A DNA stretch of 64,000 nucleotides, from positions 1 through 64,000 of the forward strand of contig JAIDFQ010000062.1 in NCBI GenBank assembly GCA_029054245.1, written 5' to 3'. Within the stretch, counting starts at the first letter, position 1. Each line of letters opens with the position of its first letter. The notes under the pieces are model-generated. The model had not been told where the DNA came from. It ran no database searches and was given only the letters and a program-made list of their open reading frames with translations. This document shows positions 33,280 to 42,729 of this stretch, one piece after another. The position numbers and the translations under genes were made by a program. Source of the DNA: Lachnospiraceae bacterium (lineage in GTDB: Bacteria > Bacillota > Clostridia > Lachnospirales > Lachnospiraceae).

Positions 33280-35109
33280 CTACCGTCCTTCCAGCACTTC
33301 CCAAATCATAAGCGGCACCAATGCCCACAAAAACACCACATATCTCACCAGATAAGTAGGTCCCAAAATCACCGTAAGCCATGTAAGCCCCGGCAGCATA
33401 AAAGGCACTGCCTTCGCCCAGCATTTACAATAGCACAAAAACCCCAGCCCAAACGCCATCACCCAGAACAAAAATCCGGGAGAAAATAGCATAGACACCA
33501 CGGGAATCTTCTGCTGCGCGATTTCCAGCGACATCCTCCGGTAGCATTCGTCAAGCCATGGAATCTTGCTCTCCCTCGTGCCCGGTTGTTCCACCTCATA
33601 GCCGAAGTAAGAGCTGTCCCCATAGGTAAAGGTAAAGACAGTATTTCCACGATACACATCAATAACCGTATCTGGATACCAAAAGCCATAAGAAGTCATA
33701 AACCAGGCATTCAAATAGGTAAAAGGATGCTCCGTCCCCCATTTAAACCATAACTTAAAAAATGCAGAAGAGTCAGCCGCAAAAGACTCATTATTAAAGC
33801 TGATCTTCACACCGTCAGACACCTTTGGCGTATATCTTTCAAGCGCTTCCTCCGACAGATACTTGTAAAGAATCTCCTTTTCCCCCAAAGGAAGGGTTTC
33901 CTTCTCGTCCGCATACACCCTTGCCATCTGGGAAATGGGCACTGTCAGCATTTCCTGATTCTCAGAATCATCCGCATGAAGCAGCGCGGCAACGCCTGCA
34001 TTGACCACCATATATGCCGCTATAATCACTCCGAAGCAGACCACTATCTTTCCCCGAAAGCCTTTTAAATAGAATAAGATTACCAAAGCAAAGACCAGAA
34101 AAGCATAAAATCCATTGTGCCGAAGCAGCATCATGCACCAAGAGGCAATTGCAAACAGACAAACCGTTCCCTTTTTTTCAAAAAACCTCGCCGGTTCCTG
34201 ACATAATTCCTTCAAGAGAACCACCATAACCAGCAGCATCCCCGTAAAAAGCCCATCCTTTGCCGAGCACAGGGCAAACATGACCAGCACCGGACAAAGT
34301 CCAAAATAAAGGGTAAGAAGCGCCCTGTACCACTTGGCAGCTCCCCAATCTTTCAATTTTTCGATAAACCAGGCAAAGATACCTGCCATCAGGATCATTT
34401 GAATCACCGTATAGCAGGCGATTCCCAGATTATAGGAACCGGTAAGTTTATAAACTGCATGTATGATGCCCCCTAACAAAAGCACATGCATCAGCGGATG
34501 ATGCGTCGAAAAATTTCTGGTCACCACCTGCAGATACTCATCCTGTGCATCATATACGAAAAAACCCGGATAGACTGCCAGAAAAACAGGAAGATACAGA
34601 AGCAGAATCACCCCTGCTGTGAGAAAGAAACTGCGGCGGCTCTTAGAACCGGCTTTCTGCTCCGTTACTGAAAGTCTGTTCTTTTTTGCCTCTGTTTTCC
34701 ATTCCAGCAGCCTGTCCCAGAAATGCCGCACAGCCAACGTAACGAAAACAGTCAGTGTTAGTATGCTGATCCACATGCCCCCCTGCTTAAAGGGAATCCG
34801 CTCCGTCAAATCCAACTGCGTGCCAAAAACCATGCAAATGCTGAAAAAAAGTCCGAATAAAAGCGGAAAAAACCACTTGGCGCCTTTCCCCTCAAATCCT
34901 GTCTTTAAAATCCTGTTCACCAATGTCCAAATCGCCAAAAACAAAAACACTGGCACAATACTATTGGTAAACCAAAGCCTGTCCCCGGTGACAGGAAGCA
35001 TCCAGACAAACCCACAGACTGTCATAAAAGACAGCAGCGCCGACACTGCCATCCGCACAGTACTGGATGCTTTCAAATATGCAGTTATGCTCTTGTCAGT
35101 TCTCCTCAT
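33280..35109 (-). CDS. Polytopic membrane protein, DUF6020-like (GT-C-type)
   Basis: A 609-aa protein with about twelve hydrophobic segments. YPGFFVYDAQDEYLQVVTRNFSTHHPLMH is the hallmark region of the DUF6020 family, whose acidic loop after an early helix and overall layout suggest a GT-C glycosyltransferase using a lipid-linked sugar outside the membrane. The partner GT2 (35096) overlaps it by 14 bp and could make that lipid-phosphosugar. A large extracellular loop follows around residues 390-500. Function is inferred. Confidence 0.75.
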   Translation of the reverse strand: MRRTDKSITAYLKASSTVRMAVSALLSFMTVCGFVWMLPVTGDRLWFTNSIVPVFLFLAIWTLVNRILKTGFEGKGAKWFFPLLFGLFFSICMVFGTQLDLTERIPFKQGGMWISILTLTVFVTLAVRHFWDRLLEWKTEAKKNRLSVTEQKAGSKSRRSFFLTAGVILLLYLPVFLAVYPGFFVYDAQDEYLQVVTRNFSTHHPLMHVLLLGGIIHAVYKLTGSYNLGIACYTVIQMILMAGIFAWFIEKLKDWGAAKWYRALLTLYFGLCPVLVMFALCSAKDGLFTGMLLVMVVLLKELCQEPARFFEKKGTVCLFAIASWCMMLLRHNGFYAFLVFALVILFYLKGFRGKIVVCFGVIIAAYMVVNAGVAALLHADDSENQEMLTVPISQMARVYADEKETLPLGEKEILYKYLSEEALERYTPKVSDGVKISFNNESFAADSSAFFKLWFKWGTEHPFTYLNAWFMTSYGFWYPDTVIDVYRGNTVFTFTYGDSSYFGYEVEQPGTRESKIPWLDECYRRMSLEIAQQKIPVVSMLFSPGFLFWVMAFGLGFLCYCKCWAKAVPFMLPGLTWLTVILGPTYLVRYVVFLWALVPLMIWEVLEGR

Positions 35110-36055
35110 CCTCTTTTTTTCTCTCTCCTGTCATTTCCCGTATCACATACTGGGGAGAATTGTTCATCGATATATACATCCTGCCCATGTATTCACCTAC
35201 CAGCCCCATCATGAGCATCAGCATTCCCCCCATGAACACCAGCACTGACATCAGTGCACTAAACCCGGTCACCAGTCCCGGGGGATTGATAAAAATCTTC
35301 TTGATGATTGTATAAATTCCATACAAAAAACCCACAAAAGCACAGCTCGCACCGCTTACCGTGGCGATTCTTAAAGGCTTTACGCTAAAAGCGGTAAAAC
35401 CATTGAACCAAAGGCTTAGGAGCTTTCCCAGCGTATAACCGGAAGTTCCCGCCTGCCTGTCTCTGTGTTCCACTTCCACATTAATGATATTTTGGGTGGT
35501 GCGCAGCACCAGACCAATGACATAAGGGAAGGCATACTCATAACGTATCATTTCATCGACTACGAAACGCCGCACTGCAAAGTAACTGGATAGGAATAAA
35601 TCTTTCGGCTTTCCAAGCATAACGCGTGTCATTAATTCATTTACATGGCTGCCCCAGTTGCGAAAACCGGAATGATGCTTATGATTATACTTCGCATATA
35701 CCACATCCGCGCCATCCTCTATCCCGGCAAGCAGCTTATCCACTTCATCTGCTGGTGTCTGCCCATCGTCATCCAGACAGACAATGATATCCCCTTTGAC
35801 ATAATGGAAACCAGCCATAAGCGCGCTGTGCTGACCAAAATTCTTTGCCAAATCAATGCCGGTAATATTGGCATTTTCCTGGCACAGCTTCCGTATACTC
35901 CCAAAAGTATCATCCGGAGAGCAATCATTCACCAACACCACTTCATATGCATAATTCTCCAGTTTTTGCATTGTTTCCTTGATTTCCTCTATCACACCAG
36001 GCAAAGTAGCCTCGGAGCGATAACAGGGAATCACGAAGCTGACCAGTTTTTTCAT
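35096..36055 (-). CDS. Family 2 glycosyltransferase with C-terminal membrane helices (ArnC/GtrB-like)
   Basis: The 319-aa protein has a GT-A domain with VIPCYRSEATLPGVIEEI, NDCSPDDTF and CLDDDGQTP, followed by two C-terminal transmembrane helices (about 235-260 and 270-295). This is the layout of polyprenyl-phosphate glycosyltransferases, which make undecaprenyl-phosphate-sugar for a GT-C enzyme. The DUF6020 gene that follows it is the natural partner. It overlaps the upstream GNAT gene by 4 bp. Confidence 0.88.
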   Translation of the reverse strand: MKKLVSFVIPCYRSEATLPGVIEEIKETMQKLENYAYEVVLVNDCSPDDTFGSIRKLCQENANITGIDLAKNFGQHSALMAGFHYVKGDIIVCLDDDGQTPADEVDKLLAGIEDGADVVYAKYNHKHHSGFRNWGSHVNELMTRVMLGKPKDLFLSSYFAVRRFVVDEMIRYEYAFPYVIGLVLRTTQNIINVEVEHRDRQAGTSGYTLGKLLSLWFNGFTAFSVKPLRIATVSGASCAFVGFLYGIYTIIKKIFINPPGLVTGFSALMSVLVFMGGMLMLMMGLVGEYMGRMYISMNNSPQYVIREMTGERKKEDEEN

Positions 36056-36618
36056 GCAAAAGCCTCCTGTTTCTTATCGTTTATGACCGCCATATAAATC
36101 ACATCCTGATAATGTCCATCCAAATAGACTTCATCCCTCAAATAGGCTTCCTTTACAAATCCTGCCTTTTCATAGCTCCTTTGTGCCCGCACATTTTCTG
36201 CAAGCACCCGCAGCATCAATTTGTGAAGACCTTCTATGCGGAACGCATACGCAATCATCATCTTTGCCGCCTCAGTGCCATAACCTTTCCCAAGCGCTTC
36301 CTCTTCTCCTATAAAAATTCCGTATTCCGCCTTATTGTGCGTCCGGTCGATATCCCTCAAGTAAACACTTCCTACAGGTCTGCCGTCTGCCTTCCTTAAG
36401 ATGATAAATTGAATCACCTTCCCGGTATCCACCATGGTCTTCCTCCAGCTTTCGTGTCCCTGCCTGGTAAAAAGTTCCCGATAGATAAAATTCCGGCGGA
36501 CAAACTCCGTATTGCGCCACTTGACGATACAATCCGTATCCTCCTCATTCATAAGGCGTAAGTTAATAGCATTCCCTTCAATAACATATGCTTTTTTATC
36601 TTCGTCTCTCGTCTTCAT
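36052..36618 (-). CDS. GNAT N-acetyltransferase, RimJ/RimL type
   Basis: A 188-aa acetyltransferase with INLRLMNEEDTDCIVKWRN at the N terminus and the acetyl-CoA loop EALGKGYGTEAAKMMIAYAF. In this setting it may acetylate an amino sugar: either the 4-amino group made by PseC (the PseH step) or that made by WecE (the WecD step). It is not close enough to either by eye to decide. The ribosome binding site is weak. It is coupled to the following GT2 gene by a 4-bp overlap. Confidence 0.85.
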   Translation of the reverse strand: MKTRDEDKKAYVIEGNAINLRLMNEEDTDCIVKWRNTEFVRRNFIYRELFTRQGHESWRKTMVDTGKVIQFIILRKADGRPVGSVYLRDIDRTHNKAEYGIFIGEEEALGKGYGTEAAKMMIAYAFRIEGLHKLMLRVLAENVRAQRSYEKAGFVKEAYLRDEVYLDGHYQDVIYMAVINDKKQEAFA

Positions 36619-36629
36619 TATAGATCATC

Positions 36630-38462
36630 TTACCTTCCAACTGCCGATACTGCGTATATTTCAAAAATATTGGCTATTGTTTCTACCAATTCCACCTGGA
36701 CAGGCGTCCCATGTCCTTCGTAATAGTCTAAAAGCCACTGCATATCCTCGCTCTTCATACGGACAAAATACACATCTTCCCGCTCCCTTAAAGCCTGCTC
36801 CATACTCTCGATTCCGAAACTTGCAAACTTCTTTCTCTGGAGAGGGCTTTTACATGCCCACCCTCCCATAATATCATAATTGTCCAGAGAATTGTCCACA
36901 TCCACAAACATTTTTTCGCAGTAGGGCTCGCCTGCATAAGAAACGGTAGAATACACATCAATCAAGTAAAAGTTCTCTTTATTCTCCTCACCAGAAAGGT
37001 AGTCATAAAGCTCTCTGTAAAGCTTATTCACCTCTTCCCTGCGAACCTGCTTATCGGAAACTGCCTCTATGCTATCCGGCAGAATCCCTATTGCCATGAC
37101 CGCAAATCCTGCCACCAGAATTGCTCCCATAAGCTTCCTTGTCCTGACATAGCAGATTCCTCCGTACTGTGCAAAGACAAAGGCGGCCAAAATGCAAAAT
37201 TCCATCAGATACAAGGAATGAGTGATCCGCTCGGGCGCCCGCTCCCGCATCAAAATGTACATCCACAAAGCAGTGCGCACGGCAAACAAGAAAAACAGCT
37301 TCCAAGAACCCCCAAGGATGTTCCTTACATAAGTCATCCTGCCTTCTTCCTGAATCCGCTCCTTTGCATACTTCCTTGGAACAGCGGTCAAAAACGCCGC
37401 CATATATCCAAGTATTACCATCCAATTCCACGGATAATCGCTTCCTGCCTTTCCCTTACCGCTTAAAAAGCGATATCCATAATCCTTCAGCTTTTCAGGT
37501 AACTTTTCCAAAAACGGTTTTTCTGCTTTTCTGTTCTCACCAGCATACTGGGCAATCTGTCCAACCATGAATTCATCGATTTCTTCATCCATGCCAAAAT
37601 TGTAATTGTCCAAAAGAATCTTTTCACTTTCGCTTAATCCGATACTTTCATAAAATGCCTGATTTTCTGCATAAGAAGGGATTTCCTGAAAATCATATAG
37701 TTCCGTCCTATTGTTAAAAAATTCCGTAAATGACCGCCACTTTAACGCTCCATATGCCGCCATATGTGTCAATTGCCCGATAGCGATACCTGCCAGAATC
37801 ATCCCGATTACAGCAAGATATTTGAGGGCATGTTCTTTCGTGAAAATCTTTGCTTCGCTTCCCCATTTTGCCACTCCCGCCACACAAATCATGGGAAGCA
37901 CCAAAAGCAGCATCTCTGACCGGATCAAATATGCTGTAAAAACAAGAAATGCCACCGGAATATTTTTCTTAATGAAAGCCTTGCTGGAAAGTTCTATATC
38001 GGTAGTGTAGAATAAAAAGGCTGCCGCCGCCGCAAGAAAGGTACAAGTCACCGTATATTGGGCAAAGATCAAATGTTCCAGAAACAGCGCGCCAAATAAA
38101 AGCAGCTCTGCCAATGCCACTGCCAGTTTTCCTAAAACCGTCCTGCCAAAGACAAGGCTTCTTTTCAGAATTAGGAAAAAGCATCCGAAATGACAGACGC
38201 ACAGAAAGATCCCATACCAGGGAAGACTGCGCGCCGCCCTGTAAAGCAGGCTGATAAAAGCACTGACAAGCCACAACATCTGAATATTATGCCCCTCCGG
38301 CGTCCCCGTATAAACACCTGCAAGAATGTCTTTCATCAGCACATCATCATTCAAATCATAAAAATAATCAAACCGCATCCCTGCCAGAAGGCAAAGGACT
38401 GCTGTTGCCGAAAGCGCAATGATCCAGTTTTCTTTTTGCTTTAGCTGATTTCTAATATCCAT
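36630..38462 (-). CDS. Large polytopic membrane protein of the glycan cluster
   Basis: The 610-aa protein has about ten to twelve hydrophobic segments in the first 460 residues and a soluble C-terminal part of about 130 residues. An acidic pair follows an early helix (YFYDLNDDVLMKDIL, about 33-47), as in GT-C enzymes. No family is named. It starts 11 bp inside the end of wecE, with AAAGGA upstream. Likely a glycosyltransferase or polymerase acting outside the membrane. Confidence 0.7.
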   Translation of the reverse strand: MDIRNQLKQKENWIIALSATAVLCLLAGMRFDYFYDLNDDVLMKDILAGVYTGTPEGHNIQMLWLVSAFISLLYRAARSLPWYGIFLCVCHFGCFFLILKRSLVFGRTVLGKLAVALAELLLFGALFLEHLIFAQYTVTCTFLAAAAAFLFYTTDIELSSKAFIKKNIPVAFLVFTAYLIRSEMLLLVLPMICVAGVAKWGSEAKIFTKEHALKYLAVIGMILAGIAIGQLTHMAAYGALKWRSFTEFFNNRTELYDFQEIPSYAENQAFYESIGLSESEKILLDNYNFGMDEEIDEFMVGQIAQYAGENRKAEKPFLEKLPEKLKDYGYRFLSGKGKAGSDYPWNWMVILGYMAAFLTAVPRKYAKERIQEEGRMTYVRNILGGSWKLFFLFAVRTALWMYILMRERAPERITHSLYLMEFCILAAFVFAQYGGICYVRTRKLMGAILVAGFAVMAIGILPDSIEAVSDKQVRREEVNKLYRELYDYLSGEENKENFYLIDVYSTVSYAGEPYCEKMFVDVDNSLDNYDIMGGWACKSPLQRKKFASFGIESMEQALREREDVYFVRMKSEDMQWLLDYYEGHGTPVQVELVETIANIFEIYAVSAVGR

Positions 38463-39582
38463 AAAATTCCTTTACTTTTCCTGCAATGTACTCTGTCTGC
38501 TCTGCGGTCAGCTGATAGAACATAGGAAGCCGCAAAATCCGCTCGCTTTCTTTCGTGGTATATCTATCCTGTCCGTGGAATCTGCCAAACTTAAGTCCGG
38601 CAGGCGCCGAATGAAGAGGCACATAGTGAAATACGGAAAGGATCTCATTTTCCTTCAAAAACTGAATCAGCCGGGTGCGTTCTTCCATATCCTTTGTCTT
38701 AATATAGAACATATGTCCATTGTGCACACAACCTTTTGGTATCACCGGAAGCTCTATTTTCCCACCCTCAGCAAGGGGCGATAAAAGCGCGTAATACTGG
38801 TTCCATCTTGCAAGGCGCGCATCATTGATCTCATCCGCCACTTCAAGCTGTGTATAAAGATACGCCGCATTAATTTCACTTGGAAGATAAGAAGACCCAA
38901 AATTCTGCCACCGATACTTGTCCACCTGTCCCCGGAAATACTTACTTCTGTCTGTTCCCTTTTCCCGTAAAATCTCTGCGCTTTCAATATATTGAGCATC
39001 ACGAATCAAAAGCGCGCCCCCTTCGCCCATGCTGAAATTCTTCGTTTCATGAAAACTGTAACAACCAAAGTCTCCAATCGTGCCAAGAGGCTGTCCTTTA
39101 TAAGAACACATCATTGCCTGTGCGGCGTCTTCTACTACCATAAGGTTATGCCTTCTGGCAATATCCATGATCACACCCATCTCGCAGGCAACCCCCGCGT
39201 AATGAACCAGCGCAATGGCTTTGGTTTTTTCTGTAACCGCGTCCTCAATCAATGTCTCATCGATATTCATGGTGTCCGGTCTGATATCTACGAACACTAC
39301 CTTCGCTCCCCGCAGCACGAAGGCATCTGCCGTAGAGACAAAGGTATAGGAGGGTAGTATCACCTCATCCCCTTCCTTGATATCACATAAAAGCGCCGCC
39401 ATCTCAAGCGCATGGGTACAAGAAGTGGTCAAAAGGCATCTTGCCGTACCGGTGGTCTTTTCCAAATATTCACTGCACCTTCTGGTAAATTCTCCATCAC
39501 CGCATATATGCATGCTTTCTATTGCCTTCTGAATATTTTCCATTTCTCTCCCTGTATAAGGAGGTACATTAAAGCGAATCAT
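38452..39582 (-). CDS. wecE: dTDP-4-amino-4,6-dideoxygalactose transaminase WecE
   Basis: Turns dTDP-4-keto-6-deoxyglucose into dTDP-4-amino-4,6-dideoxygalactose (Fuc4N) with glutamate and PLP. The 376-aa protein follows E. coli WecE almost segment by segment: CGDGEFTRRC, SYTFVSTADAFVLRGAKVVF, RPDTMNIDETLI, VHYAGVACEM and the PLP lysine in SFHETKNFSMGEGGA. The ATG at 39582 has GGAGG 7 nt upstream; a GTG two codons earlier is less likely. RmlA and RmlB, which make the substrate, are not in this window. Confidence 0.95.
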   Translation of the reverse strand: MIRFNVPPYTGREMENIQKAIESMHICGDGEFTRRCSEYLEKTTGTARCLLTTSCTHALEMAALLCDIKEGDEVILPSYTFVSTADAFVLRGAKVVFVDIRPDTMNIDETLIEDAVTEKTKAIALVHYAGVACEMGVIMDIARRHNLMVVEDAAQAMMCSYKGQPLGTIGDFGCYSFHETKNFSMGEGGALLIRDAQYIESAEILREKGTDRSKYFRGQVDKYRWQNFGSSYLPSEINAAYLYTQLEVADEINDARLARWNQYYALLSPLAEGGKIELPVIPKGCVHNGHMFYIKTKDMEERTRLIQFLKENEILSVFHYVPLHSAPAGLKFGRFHGQDRYTTKESERILRLPMFYQLTAEQTEYIAGKVKEFYGY

Positions 39583-39665
39583 TTCCACTCCTCCATTCTC
39601 GCATGATTACATATGTTATTTAAGTTTCCTTCTCAATCCAGAAGCTGCTTTGCCTCCTCGCATTC

Positions 39666-41519
39666 TCATTCATATACCACAAATGCCTCGTTAGCAAAAA
39701 CCTGCTTGTAAGCGTTCTGCTCCATAAAATCCCAGATTGCATGCAGCTTCTCGTCCTGGTCATAGCATTCCGCATCTGCTCCCCAGAACGCCATGGCACC
39801 AGCATCACCCGAAAAATAAGCATCGATTGCCGGTGTCATAATGACCAGCGGTCTATCCATATCGCCTGCCTTGATTCCGTCTGACACCGCTTTCAGTTCT
39901 TCAGAAAGCTGAGACAAGGAACTGGTATTTAAATCTGGCCATGTGGTATAGACAGCCGGCTCCTTGTCAAGGTAATAAGCAATTCCTGGAATATTTCCAT
40001 AGAGAATCAGTTTCTTATTATTAAATCCTGATTTATTTTCCACCATAAAGGCATTGATTTCTTCCAAGGTCTCTGCATTCATCTCACTTGTTCGCATTCC
40101 TCGCAGCACCGGATTGTCGGATACTCTGTACATTCTCCGCTCGCCGCCTTCTCCGTCCAAAAAAACATAAACACAGCCAATTCCAACGCTTTGTATCATA
40201 AAAGCAATCAGAATCCCTGCCACCATGGCTTTCACCGGAAAAAGCGGTACCTTGCCAGAAGCATCCAGATAAATCCTTCCCCATCTGGCAAAGCGATACA
40301 CCATCCAAAAGATAATCGGCACAATAAAAAACAGATTATTAAGCACCGGCCAAATATGATTATTGCTTCCAAGTGGGGTGACAAGAAGTATCAGAAACGC
40401 AATGCAGGCAATCAACCGCCACTGTGCATCCACCCATCTGGTACAGAGCATCCAGATAAGGATAACAAACGATACCAACAAAAAGACGGCGCCCCACTGC
40501 AGCGCTGCTTCTTTCTGATAATATTTAAAATTGAACATCCCCCATTTTCCCAAAACGAAAAACAAAAGAGGGATACAGATACAGTAAATCACCTTTCTAA
40601 TCCGAAGAAATTGCCCTTCTTTTATTGCAAGAAACGGGATCCCCGGAAGGATGCACAAAATCATATAAAGCATCCATTTAAATCCATGCAGATAAGCATC
40701 CAGAATTGCCAGCAGCATTTCACCTAATGTATAATCAGAAGCGCTTCCAGCCATACCAAAAACGCCCGTTATCATATTTCCTAAGGTTCCTGCCCCATAA
40801 AGCCCCGAAATCAAAGCGAGCATTCCTGCAAAAGACACCAAATATCCAGCTACACAAATCCCCGTCTCCTTTAAGACCTGCATAAACGATTTCCTTTTCA
40901 GGACACCATAATACCACACCGCCACAATGAGGGCTGCTTCCAAGATATTATTAGGAAAGCGCACCCACACGTTAAGTCCCAGGATCATCCCCGCCAGTGC
41001 CAGACAAAAAGGTCTGCTTCCCGCCAGCCCACGGAACAGCAAAATTGCCCCCAAAAGAAACAGCAGATAAGTAAGATAATTATATAAAATCACTGTAGGG
41101 CACCAGCAAAAACCAATTGCTGCAATTTCTCCCGCGAAAGCCAGCGTCGCCGGCATCTTGGTCTTAAAGAAACGATATCCTAACAGCGCCATGAGGCTGA
41201 CGATAAGAGATGCATACAGCTTCATACCCATCATCGTCTGACCCATAGGCAGCTTTGTCAAAAACGCACCCACTGTATTAGCAAGGAATGTAAGCAACAT
41301 CCAGATTCCGTCTATCTGCCCAAAAAACCGATAGTTTCCGAGGCTATAGCCAGTATCGGTCAAATCAATTCCCTGATTGATTTTGATAAGCGGAAACAAA
41401 AATAAAATCAAGGGAAAGACCACAGTCTGCAAAATATACTGTACCTTTTGGACTTCTTTTCTGTCAGCAGCCTTCCACTTCCTTTTATCATGAAATACGC
41501 TCGCTATTTTATTTTCCAT
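39666..41519 (-). CDS. Large polytopic membrane protein, GT-C-like
   Basis: The 617-aa protein has about twelve hydrophobic segments and an extracellular C-terminal domain of about 150 residues. After the first helix the sequence INQGIDLTDTGYSLGNYRFF carries the acidic residues expected for a GT-C active site. The ATG at 41519, with AAAGGAG 7 nt upstream, is preferred over 41540. Probably transfers a sugar from a lipid carrier outside the cell; donor unknown. Confidence 0.72.
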   Translation of the reverse strand: MENKIASVFHDKRKWKAADRKEVQKVQYILQTVVFPLILFLFPLIKINQGIDLTDTGYSLGNYRFFGQIDGIWMLLTFLANTVGAFLTKLPMGQTMMGMKLYASLIVSLMALLGYRFFKTKMPATLAFAGEIAAIGFCWCPTVILYNYLTYLLFLLGAILLFRGLAGSRPFCLALAGMILGLNVWVRFPNNILEAALIVAVWYYGVLKRKSFMQVLKETGICVAGYLVSFAGMLALISGLYGAGTLGNMITGVFGMAGSASDYTLGEMLLAILDAYLHGFKWMLYMILCILPGIPFLAIKEGQFLRIRKVIYCICIPLLFFVLGKWGMFNFKYYQKEAALQWGAVFLLVSFVILIWMLCTRWVDAQWRLIACIAFLILLVTPLGSNNHIWPVLNNLFFIVPIIFWMVYRFARWGRIYLDASGKVPLFPVKAMVAGILIAFMIQSVGIGCVYVFLDGEGGERRMYRVSDNPVLRGMRTSEMNAETLEEINAFMVENKSGFNNKKLILYGNIPGIAYYLDKEPAVYTTWPDLNTSSLSQLSEELKAVSDGIKAGDMDRPLVIMTPAIDAYFSGDAGAMAFWGADAECYDQDEKLHAIWDFMEQNAYKQVFANEAFVVYE

Positions 41520-41545
41520 CTGCAATCTCCTTTCCGCCAATCCGC

Positions 41546-42658
41546 TTAAAACGCGTTATCCAGCTCTTTTATCTTTTGGTATAGCTTCGTCCTTGTAATC
41601 ACTCTTGTTGTAACAAATGAAAACAACATGCTCCTAAACCAGTCTATGATGATACCCGCCGCAAAAAGAATCACAACGCAAAAAACCATTTCTTTGAAAA
41701 AGACGCCACCCCCGTAGTTTCCCTCTGGATTAATGATTCCTCCAAGCCACCCATACCACAAGGCACGCACATCCATATGCTCATGGAGCAGGTAGACACC
41801 AAAGCATAAACTTCCCATCTTCCGTATGGCATGCGCTGCTTTTCCCTCTTTTATGGAAATACGGGAAAACCCAAAAAAGAGCCCAATTGCCCCCGTCAGA
41901 CAAAAAATGAAATTATAGTGAAAGGGAACTGTAAAATAATAGCCAAAGCTATCCCATCTCTGACTTAAAAACCATGTAGAAAGATTGATGAAAAAACCTG
42001 CAAGGCAGCTGCCCACATAGACGATCCATCCTTTTTTTTCAAGAAAATCCCATCCATACAGACCCAAATACGCCGCTGTCAGATACACGCAGATAAACCA
42101 CGAAAGATCGTAGCCATACCTGTCAAAGGCAAACACAATCGGACTGATGCTCTTTATACCACTGAACAAAATGAGCAGTCCCCCAATGGTAATCTGAAAC
42201 TGTCTTCTGGTCAGATTCCTTGCCGCCGCATTTAGCGCCGGAGAAAGGAGATAAAGCATAAAGTAGGAAGTTGCAAACCAATAATGCTCTGTCTCTATGG
42301 GAAAAAGATATTGAACAAGTCCATAGATTCCCTGCTTCTGTACCGCCGTCGGCACTCCTAAAAGAAAAAGAACCGCCAAAAGAAGTAGTGCATAGAACCA
42401 GATCTGGCACAAGAGAGCAATCGCCTTACCAGGCTTAAAGGTACTTTTGACGCTAAAATATCCGCTGATGAACACATAGGTATTCACTGCCACCAAACAA
42501 AAAGCTTCCAGCAGCCCGCCAATCATTCTTATCCCGTCAAGCGGTGCATCAAGCGCCGGAAGATAATCCCCATGGGCCAAAAAATGCATAACGACCACCA
42601 TGACCATCGCCAAGATCCTTAATAATTCATAGTTCGCCATGCGCCTGCCTGCTGCCAC
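41546..42658 (-). CDS. Acyltransferase family 3 membrane protein
   Basis: A glycan O-acetyltransferase candidate of 370 aa with about ten transmembrane segments. The start NYELLRILAMVMVVVMHFLAHGDYL includes the conserved R and the catalytic-type His of the Acyl_transf_3 family. The start is taken as the GTG at 42658, because AAGGGAG lies 8 nt upstream. The frame is open further up to 42781, but that part overlaps the ABC transporter gene and reads as charged, non-family sequence. The ATG at 42640 is the alternative. Confidence 0.85.
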   Translation of the reverse strand: MAAGRRMANYELLRILAMVMVVVMHFLAHGDYLPALDAPLDGIRMIGGLLEAFCLVAVNTYVFISGYFSVKSTFKPGKAIALLCQIWFYALLLLAVLFLLGVPTAVQKQGIYGLVQYLFPIETEHYWFATSYFMLYLLSPALNAAARNLTRRQFQITIGGLLILFSGIKSISPIVFAFDRYGYDLSWFICVYLTAAYLGLYGWDFLEKKGWIVYVGSCLAGFFINLSTWFLSQRWDSFGYYFTVPFHYNFIFCLTGAIGLFFGFSRISIKEGKAAHAIRKMGSLCFGVYLLHEHMDVRALWYGWLGGIINPEGNYGGGVFFKEMVFCVVILFAAGIIIDWFRSMLFSFVTTRVITRTKLYQKIKELDNAF

Positions 42659-42729
42659 TTTCTTATCTCCCTTTCTCTTTATATCTGATACTGCGTAGTT
42701 TTCTGCCGCTATACTTCTGTCTTTGTCTC

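Noticed and set aside
40191-40727. 178-codon open frame on the plus strand
   Set aside because: Antisense to a membrane protein gene; the His/Lys/Asn-rich product is a typical shadow of hydrophobic codons.
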